This document shows positions 26,339 through 35,583 of a stretch of DNA of 64,000 nucleotides, piece after piece. Source of the stretch: Marilutibacter spongiae (GTDB lineage: Bacteria; Pseudomonadota; Gammaproteobacteria; Xanthomonadales; Xanthomonadaceae); NCBI RefSeq assembly GCF_014145325.1, contig NZ_JACHTF010000002.1, positions 62,001 to 126,000 on the forward strand. The letters run 5' to 3'. The notes beneath the pieces were generated by a model. That model worked only from the letters and a program-made list of their open reading frames with translations, was not told the origin of the DNA and did no database searches. A program made the position numbers and the translations under genes. Position 1 is the first letter of the stretch; every line of letters starts with the position of its first letter.

Positions 26339-27466
26339 TCAGGACGTCATGCGGTCCCAGAAGCCCTTGACGCCGTCGATGAAAGTCGACGAACGCGGCG
26401 AATGCTTGCGCGCGCCGTCGCCGACGAAGGTGGCTTCGAACTGCTCGAGCAGGTCGCGCTGTTCCGCGGTCAGGTTGACTGGGGTTTCCACGACCGCGCG
26501 GCAGTACAGGTCGCCCTTGCGCCGGCTGCGGACCGACTTCACGCCCTGGTCGCGCAGGCGGAAGACCTTGCTGGTCTGGGTTTCGGCGGGGATGCGCAGC
26601 TCGACCTCGCCGCCCAGGGTGGGCACGCGGATGGTGTCGCCCAGGGCCGCCTGCGAGATCCGGATCGGCACGTCGCAGTGCAGGTCGTCGCCGTCGCGCT
26701 GGAAGATCTCGTGTTCCTTGACCCGCACCTCGACGTACAAGTCGCCGGGGGGCACGCCGGGAGGACCGGCCTCGCCCTCGCCCGTCAGGCGGATGCGGTC
26801 GCCGGTGTCGACACCCGCCGGGATCTTGACCTGCAGGGTCTTGTTGCGCTCTACGCGGCCCTGCCCGTGGCAGTCGCCGCAGGGGTTGGAGATGGTCTGG
26901 CCGCGGCCGCCGCAGTGCGGGCAGGCCTGCTGCATCGAGAAGATGCCGCGCTGGAAGCGGACCTGGCCGCGTCCGCCGCAGGTTTCGCAGGTCTCGACCT
27001 TGCCGTCGGCCGAACCGCTGCCGTCGCAGCTGTCGCAGGCCTCCAGGGTCGGGATCTCGATCTGGCGGTCGATGCCGCCGACGGCCTCCTCGAGGGAGAG
27101 CTCCATCACGTAGCCGACGTCGGCGCCGCGCCGGGGTCCGCGCGCACCGCCGGCGCCCCCGCCGAAGATGTTGCCGAAGATGTCGCCGAAGATGTCCCCC
27201 ATGTCGGCGTAGCCGGGACCGCCGCCACCGCCCATGCCATGCTCGAACGCGGCATGGCCGTGCTGGTCGTAGGCGCGCCGCTTGTTGCCGTCGGACAGGA
27301 CCTCGTAGGCCTCCTTGCATTCCTTGAACGCGACCTCGGCCTCGGCGTTGCCGGGGTTGCGGTCCGGGTGGTGCTTCATCGCGCACCGGCGATAGGCCTT
27401 CTTCAGCTCCTCGTCGGAGGCGTTGCGGGCCACGCCCAGGACTTCGTAGTAATCGCGTTTGCTCAT
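26339..27466 (-). CDS. dnaJ: Chaperone DnaJ (Hsp40)
   Basis: Co-chaperone that delivers unfolded substrates to DnaK and stimulates its ATPase. The 375 residues include the J domain with HPD in [10 protein letters not shown], a Gly/Phe-rich linker ([19 protein letters not shown]), and the zinc domain with four CxxCxGxG repeats: [33 protein letters not shown]-terminal substrate domains follow. It lies 127 bases downstream of dnaK, across a repeat-rich gap. Confidence 0.97.
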   Translation of the reverse strand: MSKRDYYEVLGVARNASDEELKKAYRRCAMKHHPDRNPGNAEAEVAFKECKEAYEVLSDGNKRRAYDQHGHAAFEHGMGGGGGPGYADMGDIFGDIFGNIFGGGAGGARGPRRGADVGYVMELSLEEAVGGIDRQIEIPTLEACDSCDGSGSADGKVETCETCGGRGQVRFQRGIFSMQQACPHCGGRGQTISNPCGDCHGQGRVERNKTLQVKIPAGVDTGDRIRLTGEGEAGPPGVPPGDLYVEVRVKEHEIFQRDGDDLHCDVPIRISQAALGDTIRVPTLGGEVELRIPAETQTSKVFRLRDQGVKSVRSRRKGDLYCRAVVETPVNLTAEQRDLLEQFEATFVGDGARKHSPRSSTFIDGVKGFWDRMTS

Positions 27467-27470
27467 GGGG

Positions 27471-27593
27471 CCGTGATTCGTGATTCGCTATGTGTGATTC
27501 GCAAGGGTCGAAGCGCAACGGAACGGGATCCAGAGAACCGAAGGAGCGGAGCCATGGCCCCGCTCCTCCGGATCACGAATCACCCATCCCGAA

Positions 27594-27599
<6 letters not shown>
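27471..27599 (-). repeat. GTGATTCG octamer repeat island between dnaK and dnaJ
   Basis: Three direct copies of (G)TGATTCG (27473-27480, 27481-27487, 27494-27501) face two inverted copies CGAATCAC (27576-27583, 27590-27597). The outer decamers CCGTGATTCG and CGAATCACGG are exact inverses, and the latter overlaps the dnaK stop codon. Inside lies another hairpin, GGAGCGG (27543-27549) with CCGCTCC (27560-27566). Similar GATTCG-rich spacers occur in Xanthomonadaceae genomes as far as I recall. It may stabilise the dnaK message or cut dnaJ expression. Confidence 0.7.
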
Positions 27600-29507
<1,908 letters not shown>

Positions 29508-29600
29508 GGTGGTGTGTCCTCTCTGATGCTTGGAGCCGTTGCTTGTCTGGTGCCGGTGCGCCGGGGCGCTCCCGGGGCGGCCATGCCGCCGATGTCTGCT

Positions 29601-29628
29601 ATCTGGGGGTGGCCGGCGGCGGTTCAAG
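29601..29628 (-). promoter_or_regulatory. Sigma-32 heat-shock promoter for dnaK
   Basis: On the reverse strand CTTGAA (29628-29623), 14 bases, then CCCCAGAT (29608-29601), close to the RpoH consensus CTTGAA-N13/14-CCCCATNT. It would give a leader of roughly 90 bases before dnaK. Confidence 0.75.
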
Positions 29629-29655
29629 TCCCGCGGCCAGCTGTCAAGTACCGGG

Positions 29656-30165
29656 TCAGTCGGCCTGGCGGACCACGACCAGCGCCGGGCGCAGGAGGCG
29701 GTCGTTGAGCAGCCAGCCCTTCTGGTAGACCTGCACCACGTGGTTGGGCGCGTGCTCGGCGCTGTCGACCATGCTCATGGCCTGGTGGTGCTCCGGGTTG
29801 AACGGTTGACCGACCGGGTCGACGGCGACCAGACCGTTGTCGGCGCAGACCTTGAGCAACTGCCGCAGGGTGAGCTCCATGCCTTCGCGGAGCGCGCCGG
29901 CCTCGCCGGACGCCGCGCCGAGACCGGCCTCCAGGCTGTCGATCACCGGCAGCAGCTCGCCCAGCAGGCGTTCGTTGGCGAAGCGCCGCGCGGTCTCGAC
30001 CTCGCGCGCGGCGCGCTTGCGCTGGTTGTCGAGGTCGGCGCGCTCGCGCAGCGACTCTTCGCGCAGTGCGGCCAGTTCGGCCTTGGTGGCTTCCAGTTCG
30101 ACTTCCAGCGAAGCGGCGTCGGCGGCGTCCTGGACGTGTTCGTCCTGCATCGGGTCGTTGGTCAT
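29656..30165 (-). CDS. grpE: Nucleotide exchange factor GrpE
   Basis: Releases ADP from DnaK. The 169-residue protein has an acidic N-terminus, a long coiled coil (about residues 20-75: [19 protein letters not shown]), and the C-terminal beta domain with the family signature around [12 protein letters not shown] and [19 protein letters not shown]. The start [10 protein letters not shown] is chosen over upstream codons that are Arg/Pro-rich; MQDEH five codons later is a minor alternative. A near-consensus sigma-32 promoter precedes it. Confidence 0.96.
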   Translation of the reverse strand: MTNDPMQDEHVQDAADAASLEVELEATKAELAALREESLRERADLDNQRKRAAREVETARRFANERLLGELLPVIDSLEAGLGAASGEAGALREGMELTLRQLLKVCADNGLVAVDPVGQPFNPEHHQAMSMVDSAEHAPNHVVQVYQKGWLLNDRLLRPALVVVRQAD

Positions 30166-30243
30166 GTGGCGTGTGCTCGGTCCGTGCGCACGGGGCGCGT
30201 TTCGATGATGTGGGCGTGCGGCGAATCCCCGCGACAGGCCCAG

Positions 30244-30271
30244 CAATGGGGTCGCGCCCGCGGGTTTCAAG
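30244..30271 (-). promoter_or_regulatory. Sigma-32 heat-shock promoter for grpE
   Basis: CTTGAA (30271-30266), a 14-base spacer and CCCCATTG (30251-30244) on the reverse strand, an excellent fit to the RpoH consensus. The leader to the grpE ATG is about 75 bases. It contains no CIRCE-like inverted repeat. Confidence 0.85.
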
Positions 30272-30313
30272 CCGTCGGCCGGCCCTTCGGACGACCGGGA
30301 CGCCCGGCCCGGC

Positions 30314-31399
30314 TCAGCCGGCGTCGCCGGCGAAGGCTTCGCCGAGCACGTCGGCGGCCGCCTGGACCACCGGGATCACCCGGTCGTAGGCCATGCGGCT
30401 GGGGCCGATCACCCCCAGCACGCCCAGCACCTGCCCGCCCATGCCGTAGGGCGCCGACACCAGCGACATGCCCTCCAGCGGGGCGAGCCCGGTCTCTTCG
30501 CCGATGAAGATGCGCACCCCGGGCGCCTGGATGGTGCGTTCGAGCAACTGCAGGATCTCGCGCTTGCGGGCGAAGGCCTCGAACAGCTCGCGCAGCCGGT
30601 CCAGGTCGGACAACTCCTGCACGCCCATCAAGCGCGTCTGGCCGGCCAGGACCATGTCGTCGTGTCCCGGGGCGAGCACCTGCTCGGCCAGCTCCATGGA
30701 CCGCGCCAGCAGGCCTTCCATCTCGCTGCGGTCCGAGCGCAGCTCCTCGAGCAGCAGCAGCCGGATGTCGGCCATCGAACGCCCGGCGAAGCGGCTGTTC
30801 AGGTAGTTGGCCAGGCGTTCGAGCTCGCCTGCCTCGTAGGGCCGGCGGGTCTGGATGATGCGGTTCTGCACCTCGTTGTCGGCGAACACCAGGATGGCCA
30901 TCACCCGCTGCGCGTCCAGCGGCACGAAGTCGATCCGGCGGAACGCGAACTGCTCGCGCCGGGGCAGACTGACCACCCCGACGAAGTGGGTCATGGCCGA
31001 GAGCAGCTCGGAGGTGCTGCCCAGCAGGGCCTGGGTCCCGCTGCCGGGCGGCAACTCCCCGCGCAGCCGCGCCAGTTCGCCCTGCGGCAGCGGCTTGACC
31101 TGCAGCAGCGAGTCCACGAACAGGCGATAGCCCTGCGCGGTGGGGATGCGGCCGGCGGAGGTGTGGGGCGCGCTGAGCAGGCCGGCGTCCTCGAGGTCGC
31201 CCAGGATGTTGCGGATCGTCGCCGCGCTGATGTCCAGGCCCGCGTGGCGCGCCAGGGTCTGCGAGCCGACGGGCTCGCCATCGCGGATGTAGCGCCCGAT
31301 CAGGGTCCGCAGCAACTGCCGCGCACGCGGATCCTCCGCCAGCGCCTCGGCCTTGCCGGGCTGGCGCCCGGTATTGCGTCCCGCCTGCCTGTTGGACAT
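30314..31399 (-). CDS. hrcA: Heat-inducible transcription repressor HrcA
   Basis: Repressor that binds CIRCE elements and is folded by GroEL. The 361 residues have the N-terminal winged helix (about 20-90: [41 protein letters not shown]) and the C-terminal regulatory domain ending in a conserved [19 protein letters not shown] segment. The ATG follows GGAGG seven bases upstream; a longer reading is less likely. It heads the chaperone group, yet no CIRCE sequence (TTAGCACTC-N9-GAGTGCTAA) is visible at hrcA, grpE or dnaK here. Confidence 0.96.
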   Translation of the reverse strand: MSNRQAGRNTGRQPGKAEALAEDPRARQLLRTLIGRYIRDGEPVGSQTLARHAGLDISAATIRNILGDLEDAGLLSAPHTSAGRIPTAQGYRLFVDSLLQVKPLPQGELARLRGELPPGSGTQALLGSTSELLSAMTHFVGVVSLPRREQFAFRRIDFVPLDAQRVMAILVFADNEVQNRIIQTRRPYEAGELERLANYLNSRFAGRSMADIRLLLLEELRSDRSEMEGLLARSMELAEQVLAPGHDDMVLAGQTRLMGVQELSDLDRLRELFEAFARKREILQLLERTIQAPGVRIFIGEETGLAPLEGMSLVSAPYGMGGQVLGVLGVIGPSRMAYDRVIPVVQAAADVLGEAFAGDAG

Positions 31400-31465
31400 G
31401 CGCCCTCCTCGTTCGGCGGACCGGCCGCGGCGGCTCATCCACTGCGACCGGCGTGCCCTACCCTG

Positions 31466-31494
31466 TGGATATGACCGACCCGCGCCGTGGACAA
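31466..31494 (-). promoter_or_regulatory. Weak candidate sigma-70 promoter for hrcA
   Basis: TTGTCC (31494-31489), 17 bases, TATCCA (31471-31466) on the reverse strand, in the 159-base gap shared with the divergent recN. Spacing is ideal but both boxes are imperfect. Confidence 0.35.
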
Positions 31495-31558
31495 GGACTG
31501 CCGATGCCCGTGTCCGCGTATTGGCGCGGCCCGACCCTCATGCTAGCTTCCCCGCGCC

Positions 31559-33226
31559 ATGCTCACACACCTCTCCATCAAGCAGTTTGCCGTCGTGGCG
31601 TCCGCCGAACTGGAGTTCGGGCCCGGCATGACGGTGATTTCCGGCGAAACCGGCGCGGGCAAGTCCCTGCTGGTGGACGCGCTCGGGCTCATCTCGGGCA
31701 TGCGCGCCGACAGCGGCGCCGTCCGCCATGGCGCCGAACGCGCCGAGCTGGTCGCCGAATTCCGCATCGATGGCGTCGCGCCGGCGATGGAGTGGTTGCG
31801 CCTGAACGAGCTCGACGAGGACGAGGCCTGCCAGATCCGCCGCGTCATCCGGGCCGATGGCGGGTCGCGCGCGTGGATCAACGGCCGGCCGGCCACGGTC
31901 GGCCAACTGGCCGAGCTCTCCGGCCGACTGGTCGAGATCCATGGCCAGCATGAACACCAGGCGCTGCTCTCGCGCCCCAGCCAGCTGGCCCTGCTCGATG
32001 CCTTCGGCCGCACCGACGACGAACGCCTTGCCGTGGCCGCGGCGGCGCGGGCCTGGAGCGCGCTGCTGGACGAGCGCGAGGCGCTGTCGGCGCGCGGCGA
32101 CGTCTCCGACCGCATCCAGTGGCTGGAGCACCAGCACGCCGAACTCGAGCGCGAAACGCTGGAGCCCGGGGCCTTGGCGCAGCTCGACGCCGACCACCGG
32201 CGCCAGGCCCATGCCAGCGCGTTGATCGACGCCTGCGAGTCGGCCCTGCTGCAGCTTTCGGGCGACGAGCAGCCCTCGCTGTCGGGCAGCCTGCAGCGCA
32301 TTCGCGGCGACCTGCAGCGGGTCAGCGAGCACGAGCCGCGCCTGGTCGAGGTCGACGGCATGCTCGAGGCCGCCGCGATCCAGCTCGACGAGGCCCTCAG
32401 CCTGCTCGATCGCATCCGCAGCGACCTCGACATCGATCCCGACGCCTTCGAGGCCATCGAGCGCCGCCTTGGCCGGCTGCACGAACTGGCCCGCAAGCAC
32501 CGTGTCGCCCCCGACCAGCTGCTGGCCCAGCGCGAGGCCATCGCTGCCGAACTGGACGCCTTGCAGGGCGCGGGCGAGCGTCTGAAGACGCTGGACGGCG
32601 AGATCGCCAAGGCCAGCCAGACATGGCGCGGTGCCGCCGACATCCTGGGAAACAAGCGCCGCGAGGCCGCGACCACCCTCGCCGACGACACCACCGCGCT
32701 GATCGGCGAATTGGGCATGGGCGGCGGACGCTTCGAGATCGCCTTCGAGCCGACCCCGGCCGACCGCCCCGATCCGCAGGGCGCCGAGCGGGTCGAGTTC
32801 CTCGTCGCCGCCAACCCCGGCCAGCCGGCCCGCCCCCTGCGCAAGGTCGCCTCGGGCGGCGAGCTGTCGCGCATCTCCCTGGCGATCGAAGTCGCCGCGC
32901 TGGGACTGGACGCGGTGCCGAGCATGGTCTTCGACGAAGTGGACTCGGGCATCGGCGGCGCCGTCGCCGACATCGTCGGCCGCAAGCTGCGCGCCCTTGG
33001 CGAACGCCGGCAGGTGCTGTGCGTGACCCACCTGCCCCAGGTCGCCGCGCAGGGGCATGCCCACTACCGGGTCAGCAAGGCCTCGGCCGAAGGGCTGACC
33101 CAGAGCGCCGTGCAGCGCCTGGACGCCGACCAGCGCGAGGAAGAGCTGGCGCGCATGCTCGGCGGCGTCGAACTCACGCGCGAGGCCCGCGCCGCGGCGC
33201 GACGCCTGCTCACCGACGTGGGTTGA
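31559..33226 (+). CDS. recN: DNA repair protein RecN
   Basis: SMC-like ATPase for double-strand break repair. The 555 residues begin with a Walker A motif in VISGETGAGKSLLVDAL (about residue 24), have a long coiled-coil middle (about 150-370), the ABC signature ASGGELSRISLAIE and the Walker B segment MVFDEVDSGIGGAVAD followed by LCVTHLPQVAAQ. The ATG begins MLTHLSIKQFAV, as RecN does. It is divergent from hrcA and convergent with fur. Confidence 0.97.
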   Translation: MLTHLSIKQFAVVASAELEFGPGMTVISGETGAGKSLLVDALGLISGMRADSGAVRHGAERAELVAEFRIDGVAPAMEWLRLNELDEDEACQIRRVIRADGGSRAWINGRPATVGQLAELSGRLVEIHGQHEHQALLSRPSQLALLDAFGRTDDERLAVAAAARAWSALLDEREALSARGDVSDRIQWLEHQHAELERETLEPGALAQLDADHRRQAHASALIDACESALLQLSGDEQPSLSGSLQRIRGDLQRVSEHEPRLVEVDGMLEAAAIQLDEALSLLDRIRSDLDIDPDAFEAIERRLGRLHELARKHRVAPDQLLAQREAIAAELDALQGAGERLKTLDGEIAKASQTWRGAADILGNKRREAATTLADDTTALIGELGMGGGRFEIAFEPTPADRPDPQGAERVEFLVAANPGQPARPLRKVASGGELSRISLAIEVAALGLDAVPSMVFDEVDSGIGGAVADIVGRKLRALGERRQVLCVTHLPQVAAQGHAHYRVSKASAEGLTQSAVQRLDADQREEELARMLGGVELTREARAAARRLLTDVG

Positions 33227-33229
33227 ACG

Positions 33230-33250
33230 GACGGGGCCGCCGGGCCCGTC
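33230..33250. terminator. Shared hairpin between convergent recN and fur
   Basis: GACGGG (33230-33235) pairs with CCCGTC (33245-33250) in the 27-base gap between two converging stop codons. It could serve both genes; no T-run on either side. Confidence 0.4.
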
Positions 33251-33253
33251 GCG

Positions 33254-33655
33254 TCAACGCTTCTTGCGCACGTAGAGCACCAGCGAGTGCTCTTCGATCT
33301 CGTAGCCGTGCTCGGCGGCGATCTTGTGCTGCAGGGCCTCGATCTCGTCGCTCTCGAACTCGATGATCTTGCCGCTCTCGATGTCGACCATGTGGTCGTG
33401 GTGCTGGCCACGGTCGAGTTCGTACACCGACTGCCCGGACTCGAAGTTGTGCTTGAGCACCAGGCCCGCCGCCTCGAACTGGGTCAGGACCCGGTAGACC
33501 GTGGCCAGGCCGATGTCCTCGCCCTTGTCGAGCAGGTGCCGGTAGATGTCCTCGGCGGTCATGTGCCGGGGCTTGGCGTGCTCGAGCAACTCCAGGATAC
33601 GCATCCGGGGGTGGGTCACTTTCAGGCCGGCGTTGCGCAGCTCTTGGGATTCCAT
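33254..33655 (-). CDS. fur: Ferric uptake regulator Fur, lacking cysteines
   Basis: Fe(II)-dependent repressor of iron uptake. The 133 residues have the winged helix (ESQELRNAGLKVTHPRMRIL; AEDIYRHLLDKGEDIGLATVYR) and the metal-binding part with RGQHHDHMVDIESG and the C-terminal EEHSLVLYVRKKR. Where E. coli Fur has a CxxC structural zinc site after HHDH, this protein reads VDIES, and it contains no cysteine at all. The regulatory His/Glu/Asp ligands are retained. The start follows family N-termini; upstream codons are not family-like. Divergent from bamE across 191 bases. Confidence 0.95.
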   Translation of the reverse strand: MESQELRNAGLKVTHPRMRILELLEHAKPRHMTAEDIYRHLLDKGEDIGLATVYRVLTQFEAAGLVLKHNFESGQSVYELDRGQHHDHMVDIESGKIIEFESDEIEALQHKIAAEHGYEIEEHSLVLYVRKKR

Positions 33656-33809
33656 CGTGGCTCCTGGTTCATGGTCGTACATCATGCGGAGGGGGGCGCG
33701 CTTCCCGGTGGACCGGCACCCGCCTCGCCTGGCCGCATGGCGCGGCGCCGGTGGCCGCAACCGCAGATGAATGCCAGCCCGGCACCGCCTCGCGGCGGGG
33801 TCATCAGTG

Positions 33810-33825
33810 TATCATCGGGATGATA
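33810..33825. promoter_or_regulatory. Perfect inverted repeat between fur and bamE
   Basis: TATCATC-GG-GATGATA, a perfect 7-2-7 palindrome, 22 bases before the bamE start and about 155 before the fur start. It partly resembles the GATAAT-type arms of a Fur box but is not a consensus match; TATCAT could also serve as the bamE -10. Confidence 0.5.
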
Positions 33826-33846
33826 TCCGCCAGTCGTGAATGCCCG

Positions 33847-34242
33847 ATGCGCAAGCTTTTGCCCGTTCTCCTCGTCGCCCTGATCACCACCGGCTGTGGC
33901 GTCATCTACCGCCAGCCGATCTACCAGGGCAACCTGCTCGAAGCCTCCGCCGTGGAACAGCTGCAGGCCGGCATGAACAAGCAGCAGGTCCTGGCGCTGC
34001 TGGGCACGCCATCGATCATGGATCCCTACCAGACCGATCGCTGGGACTACACCAGCAGCCAGCGCATCGGCCGGCGCGCCAGGACCGAGACGAAGAATTT
34101 CACGCTCTGGTTCGAAGGCGACACCCTCGCCCGCTGGGACGGCGACTACTTCCCGGAGCAGGACGAGGAGATCGCCAACAGCTCGGTCAGCCAGTTCGGC
34201 CGCAACCTGGCCAAGGACAAGGACAAGAAGCCCCGCCGCTGA
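33847..34242 (+). CDS. bamE: Outer-membrane assembly lipoprotein BamE (SmpA)
   Basis: Accessory lipoprotein of the BAM complex that inserts beta-barrels in the outer membrane. The 131-residue precursor has the signal MRKLLPVLLVALITTGC with the lipidated Cys17. The SmpA/OmlA domain follows: IYQGNLLEASAVEQLQAGM, QVLALLGTPSIMDPYQTDRWDY and FTLWFEGDTLARWDGD. The start ATG is chosen for the signal peptide; the frame is open upstream. Next to fur, as in Pseudomonas and Xanthomonas. Its stop codon lies in a hairpin loop. Confidence 0.96.
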   Translation: MRKLLPVLLVALITTGCGVIYRQPIYQGNLLEASAVEQLQAGMNKQQVLALLGTPSIMDPYQTDRWDYTSSQRIGRRARTETKNFTLWFEGDTLARWDGDYFPEQDEEIANSSVSQFGRNLAKDKDKKPRR

Positions 34243-34249
34243 GCGGGGC
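34230..34249 (+). terminator. Terminator hairpin overlapping the bamE stop codon
   Basis: GCCCCGC (34230-34236) and GCGGGGC (34243-34249) form a 7-bp stem whose six-base loop, CGCTGA, contains the bamE stop codon. CTGCTCTAGGATTT follows, only weakly T-rich. Confidence 0.6.
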
Positions 34250-34254
34250 CTGCT

Positions 34255-34533
34255 CTAGGATTTACCGGTCCGCTCGCCGCCGCCCGACGAGGCGCGCCGG
34301 CGGCGCGCTTCCTTGGGATCGAGTTCGAGCGCCCGCAGCAACTCGACCCGGTCGCCCGCCTCCAGCGGCGTCGATGCATCGACGCGTCGCCCATTCAGCG
34401 CCAGCCCCGCGATCCCCGCCGCGTCCTGCCATCCGGCCGCGGCCAGGGCATCGGCGACGCGACTGCCCTCCGGCAGCTCGACCCAGCGCTGTTCGTGCCG
34501 CCGGGGCCAGGCCATCAGCAGTTCGACGCGCAC
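34255..34533 (-). CDS. rnfH: RnfH-family ubiquitin-fold protein (RatB)
   Basis: Small beta-grasp protein of unknown function found beside ratA in proteobacteria. Motifs include LPEGSRVADALAAAGW, LALNGRRVDASTPLEAGDRVELLRAL and a C-terminal DPKEARRRRA, all family features. A GTG start (MRVELLMAWPRRHEQRW, 92 residues) fits the family N-terminus, ten bases after ratA, with GAGG upstream. An ATG 51 bases further up would add 17 residues overlapping ratA. Convergent with bamE. Confidence 0.85.
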   Translation of the reverse strand: MRVELLMAWPRRHEQRWVELPEGSRVADALAAAGWQDAAGIAGLALNGRRVDASTPLEAGDRVELLRALELDPKEARRRRASSGGGERTGKS

Positions 34534-34543
34534 CCGTGGCGCC

Positions 34544-34978
34544 TCAGGCCGCGTCGCCGCGATCGGCGACGCGCACGAAATCATCGACCATGCGATCGGC
34601 CAGGCTCTGGAAGCCCAGGGTGAAGGCCGGCCCCAGCAGCTTCATCGAAGGCTCGAACTCCAGGCTCAGGCTGACTTTGCAGGCCGACTCGTCGAGGGCG
34701 TGGAACTCCCAGCGCCCGGCCAGCTTGCGGAACGGACCGTCGACCAGCTTCAGGTCGATGTGGTGCGGCGGCGAGAGCGTGTTCTCGGTGGTGAACCAGG
34801 TCCGCAGGGCACCGAGCCCGAGGTCCAGCCGCGCGACCATGCGCGACTCGTCCTCGGCGATGACCTGGGCCGCCTCGCACCAGGCGAAGCGGCGGGGATA
34901 GGCGGCGACGTCATTGACCAGCGCGAACATGCGGCGCGCGGAATGCTCGACCAGGGCGGAACGGCGGACGGTAGGCAT
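34544..34978 (-). CDS. ratA: RatA-type START/polyketide-cyclase-like protein
   Basis: A 144-residue START-fold protein (PTVRRSALVEHSARRMFALVNDV; PRRFAWCEAAQVI; FRKLAGRWEFHAL). E. coli RatA has been reported to bind 50S subunits and hinder their joining, and the yeast homologue Coq10 binds ubiquinone, so either role is possible. It is divergent from smpB, a link conserved in many gammaproteobacteria, and followed by rnfH. Confidence 0.93.
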   Translation of the reverse strand: MPTVRRSALVEHSARRMFALVNDVAAYPRRFAWCEAAQVIAEDESRMVARLDLGLGALRTWFTTENTLSPPHHIDLKLVDGPFRKLAGRWEFHALDESACKVSLSLEFEPSMKLLGPAFTLGFQSLADRMVDDFVRVADRGDAA

Positions 34979-35035
34979 GAATGGATGTTCGCGCTGCCCC
35001 TGCACTAACGCGCTGGATTCAGGGACAATGTCGCG

Positions 35036-35548
35036 ATGGCAAATAAACCTGGCAACAAGAGCGGCAAGGATAAAGGAAAGGGCGGTGCCAGCGGCACCAT
35101 CGCCCTGAACAAGCGCGCCCGCCACGAGTACCACCTGGAGCAGCGCTTCGAGGCCGGGCTGTCCCTGCAGGGCTGGGAGCTCAAGTCGATCCGCGCGGGC
35201 CGGGCCAACATCGGCGAGAGCTACGCGGTCGTGCGCGCCGGCGAGATGTTCCTGTTCGGCGCGCAGATCACCCCGCTCATCTCCGCCTCGACGCACGTCG
35301 TCACCGACGAGCGCCGCACGCGCAAGCTGCTCCTGCATCGCAACGAGATCGACACCCTGATCGGCAAGCTCGAGCGCGACGGCTATACCCTGGTCCCGAC
35401 CGCGCTTTATTGGAAGGGCAACAAGGTCAAGGCCGAGCTCGCCCTGGCCAAGGGCAAGCAGCAGCACGACAAGCGCGCCGCCAGCAAGGACCGCGACTGG
35501 GCGCGCGACAAGCAGCGCGTGATGCGCCAGCACAACCGCGACGCCTGA
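35036..35548 (+). CDS. smpB: SsrA-binding protein SmpB
   Basis: Binds tmRNA and brings it to stalled ribosomes. The 170 residues have a Lys-rich N-terminus ([17 protein letters not shown]), an OB fold starting [20 protein letters not shown] with [14 protein letters not shown], and the decoding-centre tail [18 protein letters not shown]. The ATG is preceded by AGGGA. Its RNA partner ssrA lies about 2.3 kb downstream on the same strand. Confidence 0.97.
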   Translation: MANKPGNKSGKDKGKGGASGTIALNKRARHEYHLEQRFEAGLSLQGWELKSIRAGRANIGESYAVVRAGEMFLFGAQITPLISASTHVVTDERRTRKLLLHRNEIDTLIGKLERDGYTLVPTALYWKGNKVKAELALAKGKQQHDKRAASKDRDWARDKQRVMRQHNRDA

Positions 35549-35566
35549 TCCGGGCTCGCGCGCCCG

Positions 35567-35583
35567 CGGGGTTCAGGACCCCG
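35567..35583 (-). terminator. Hairpin enclosing the histidine kinase stop codon
   Basis: CGGGGT (35567-35572) pairs with ACCCCG (35578-35583); the five-base loop holds the stop codon of the leftward kinase gene. It lies in the 24-base gap to the convergent smpB. Confidence 0.45.

Noticed and set aside
29508-31558. CIRCE operator in the chaperone region
   Set aside because: Searched the hrcA, grpE and dnaK upstream gaps by eye for TTAGCACTC and GAGTGCTAA arms; neither is present.
34246-34584. Longer RnfH starting at the ATG inside ratA
   Set aside because: It adds 17 residues not seen in the family, whereas the GTG ten bases after ratA gives the usual N-terminus and has GAGG upstream.
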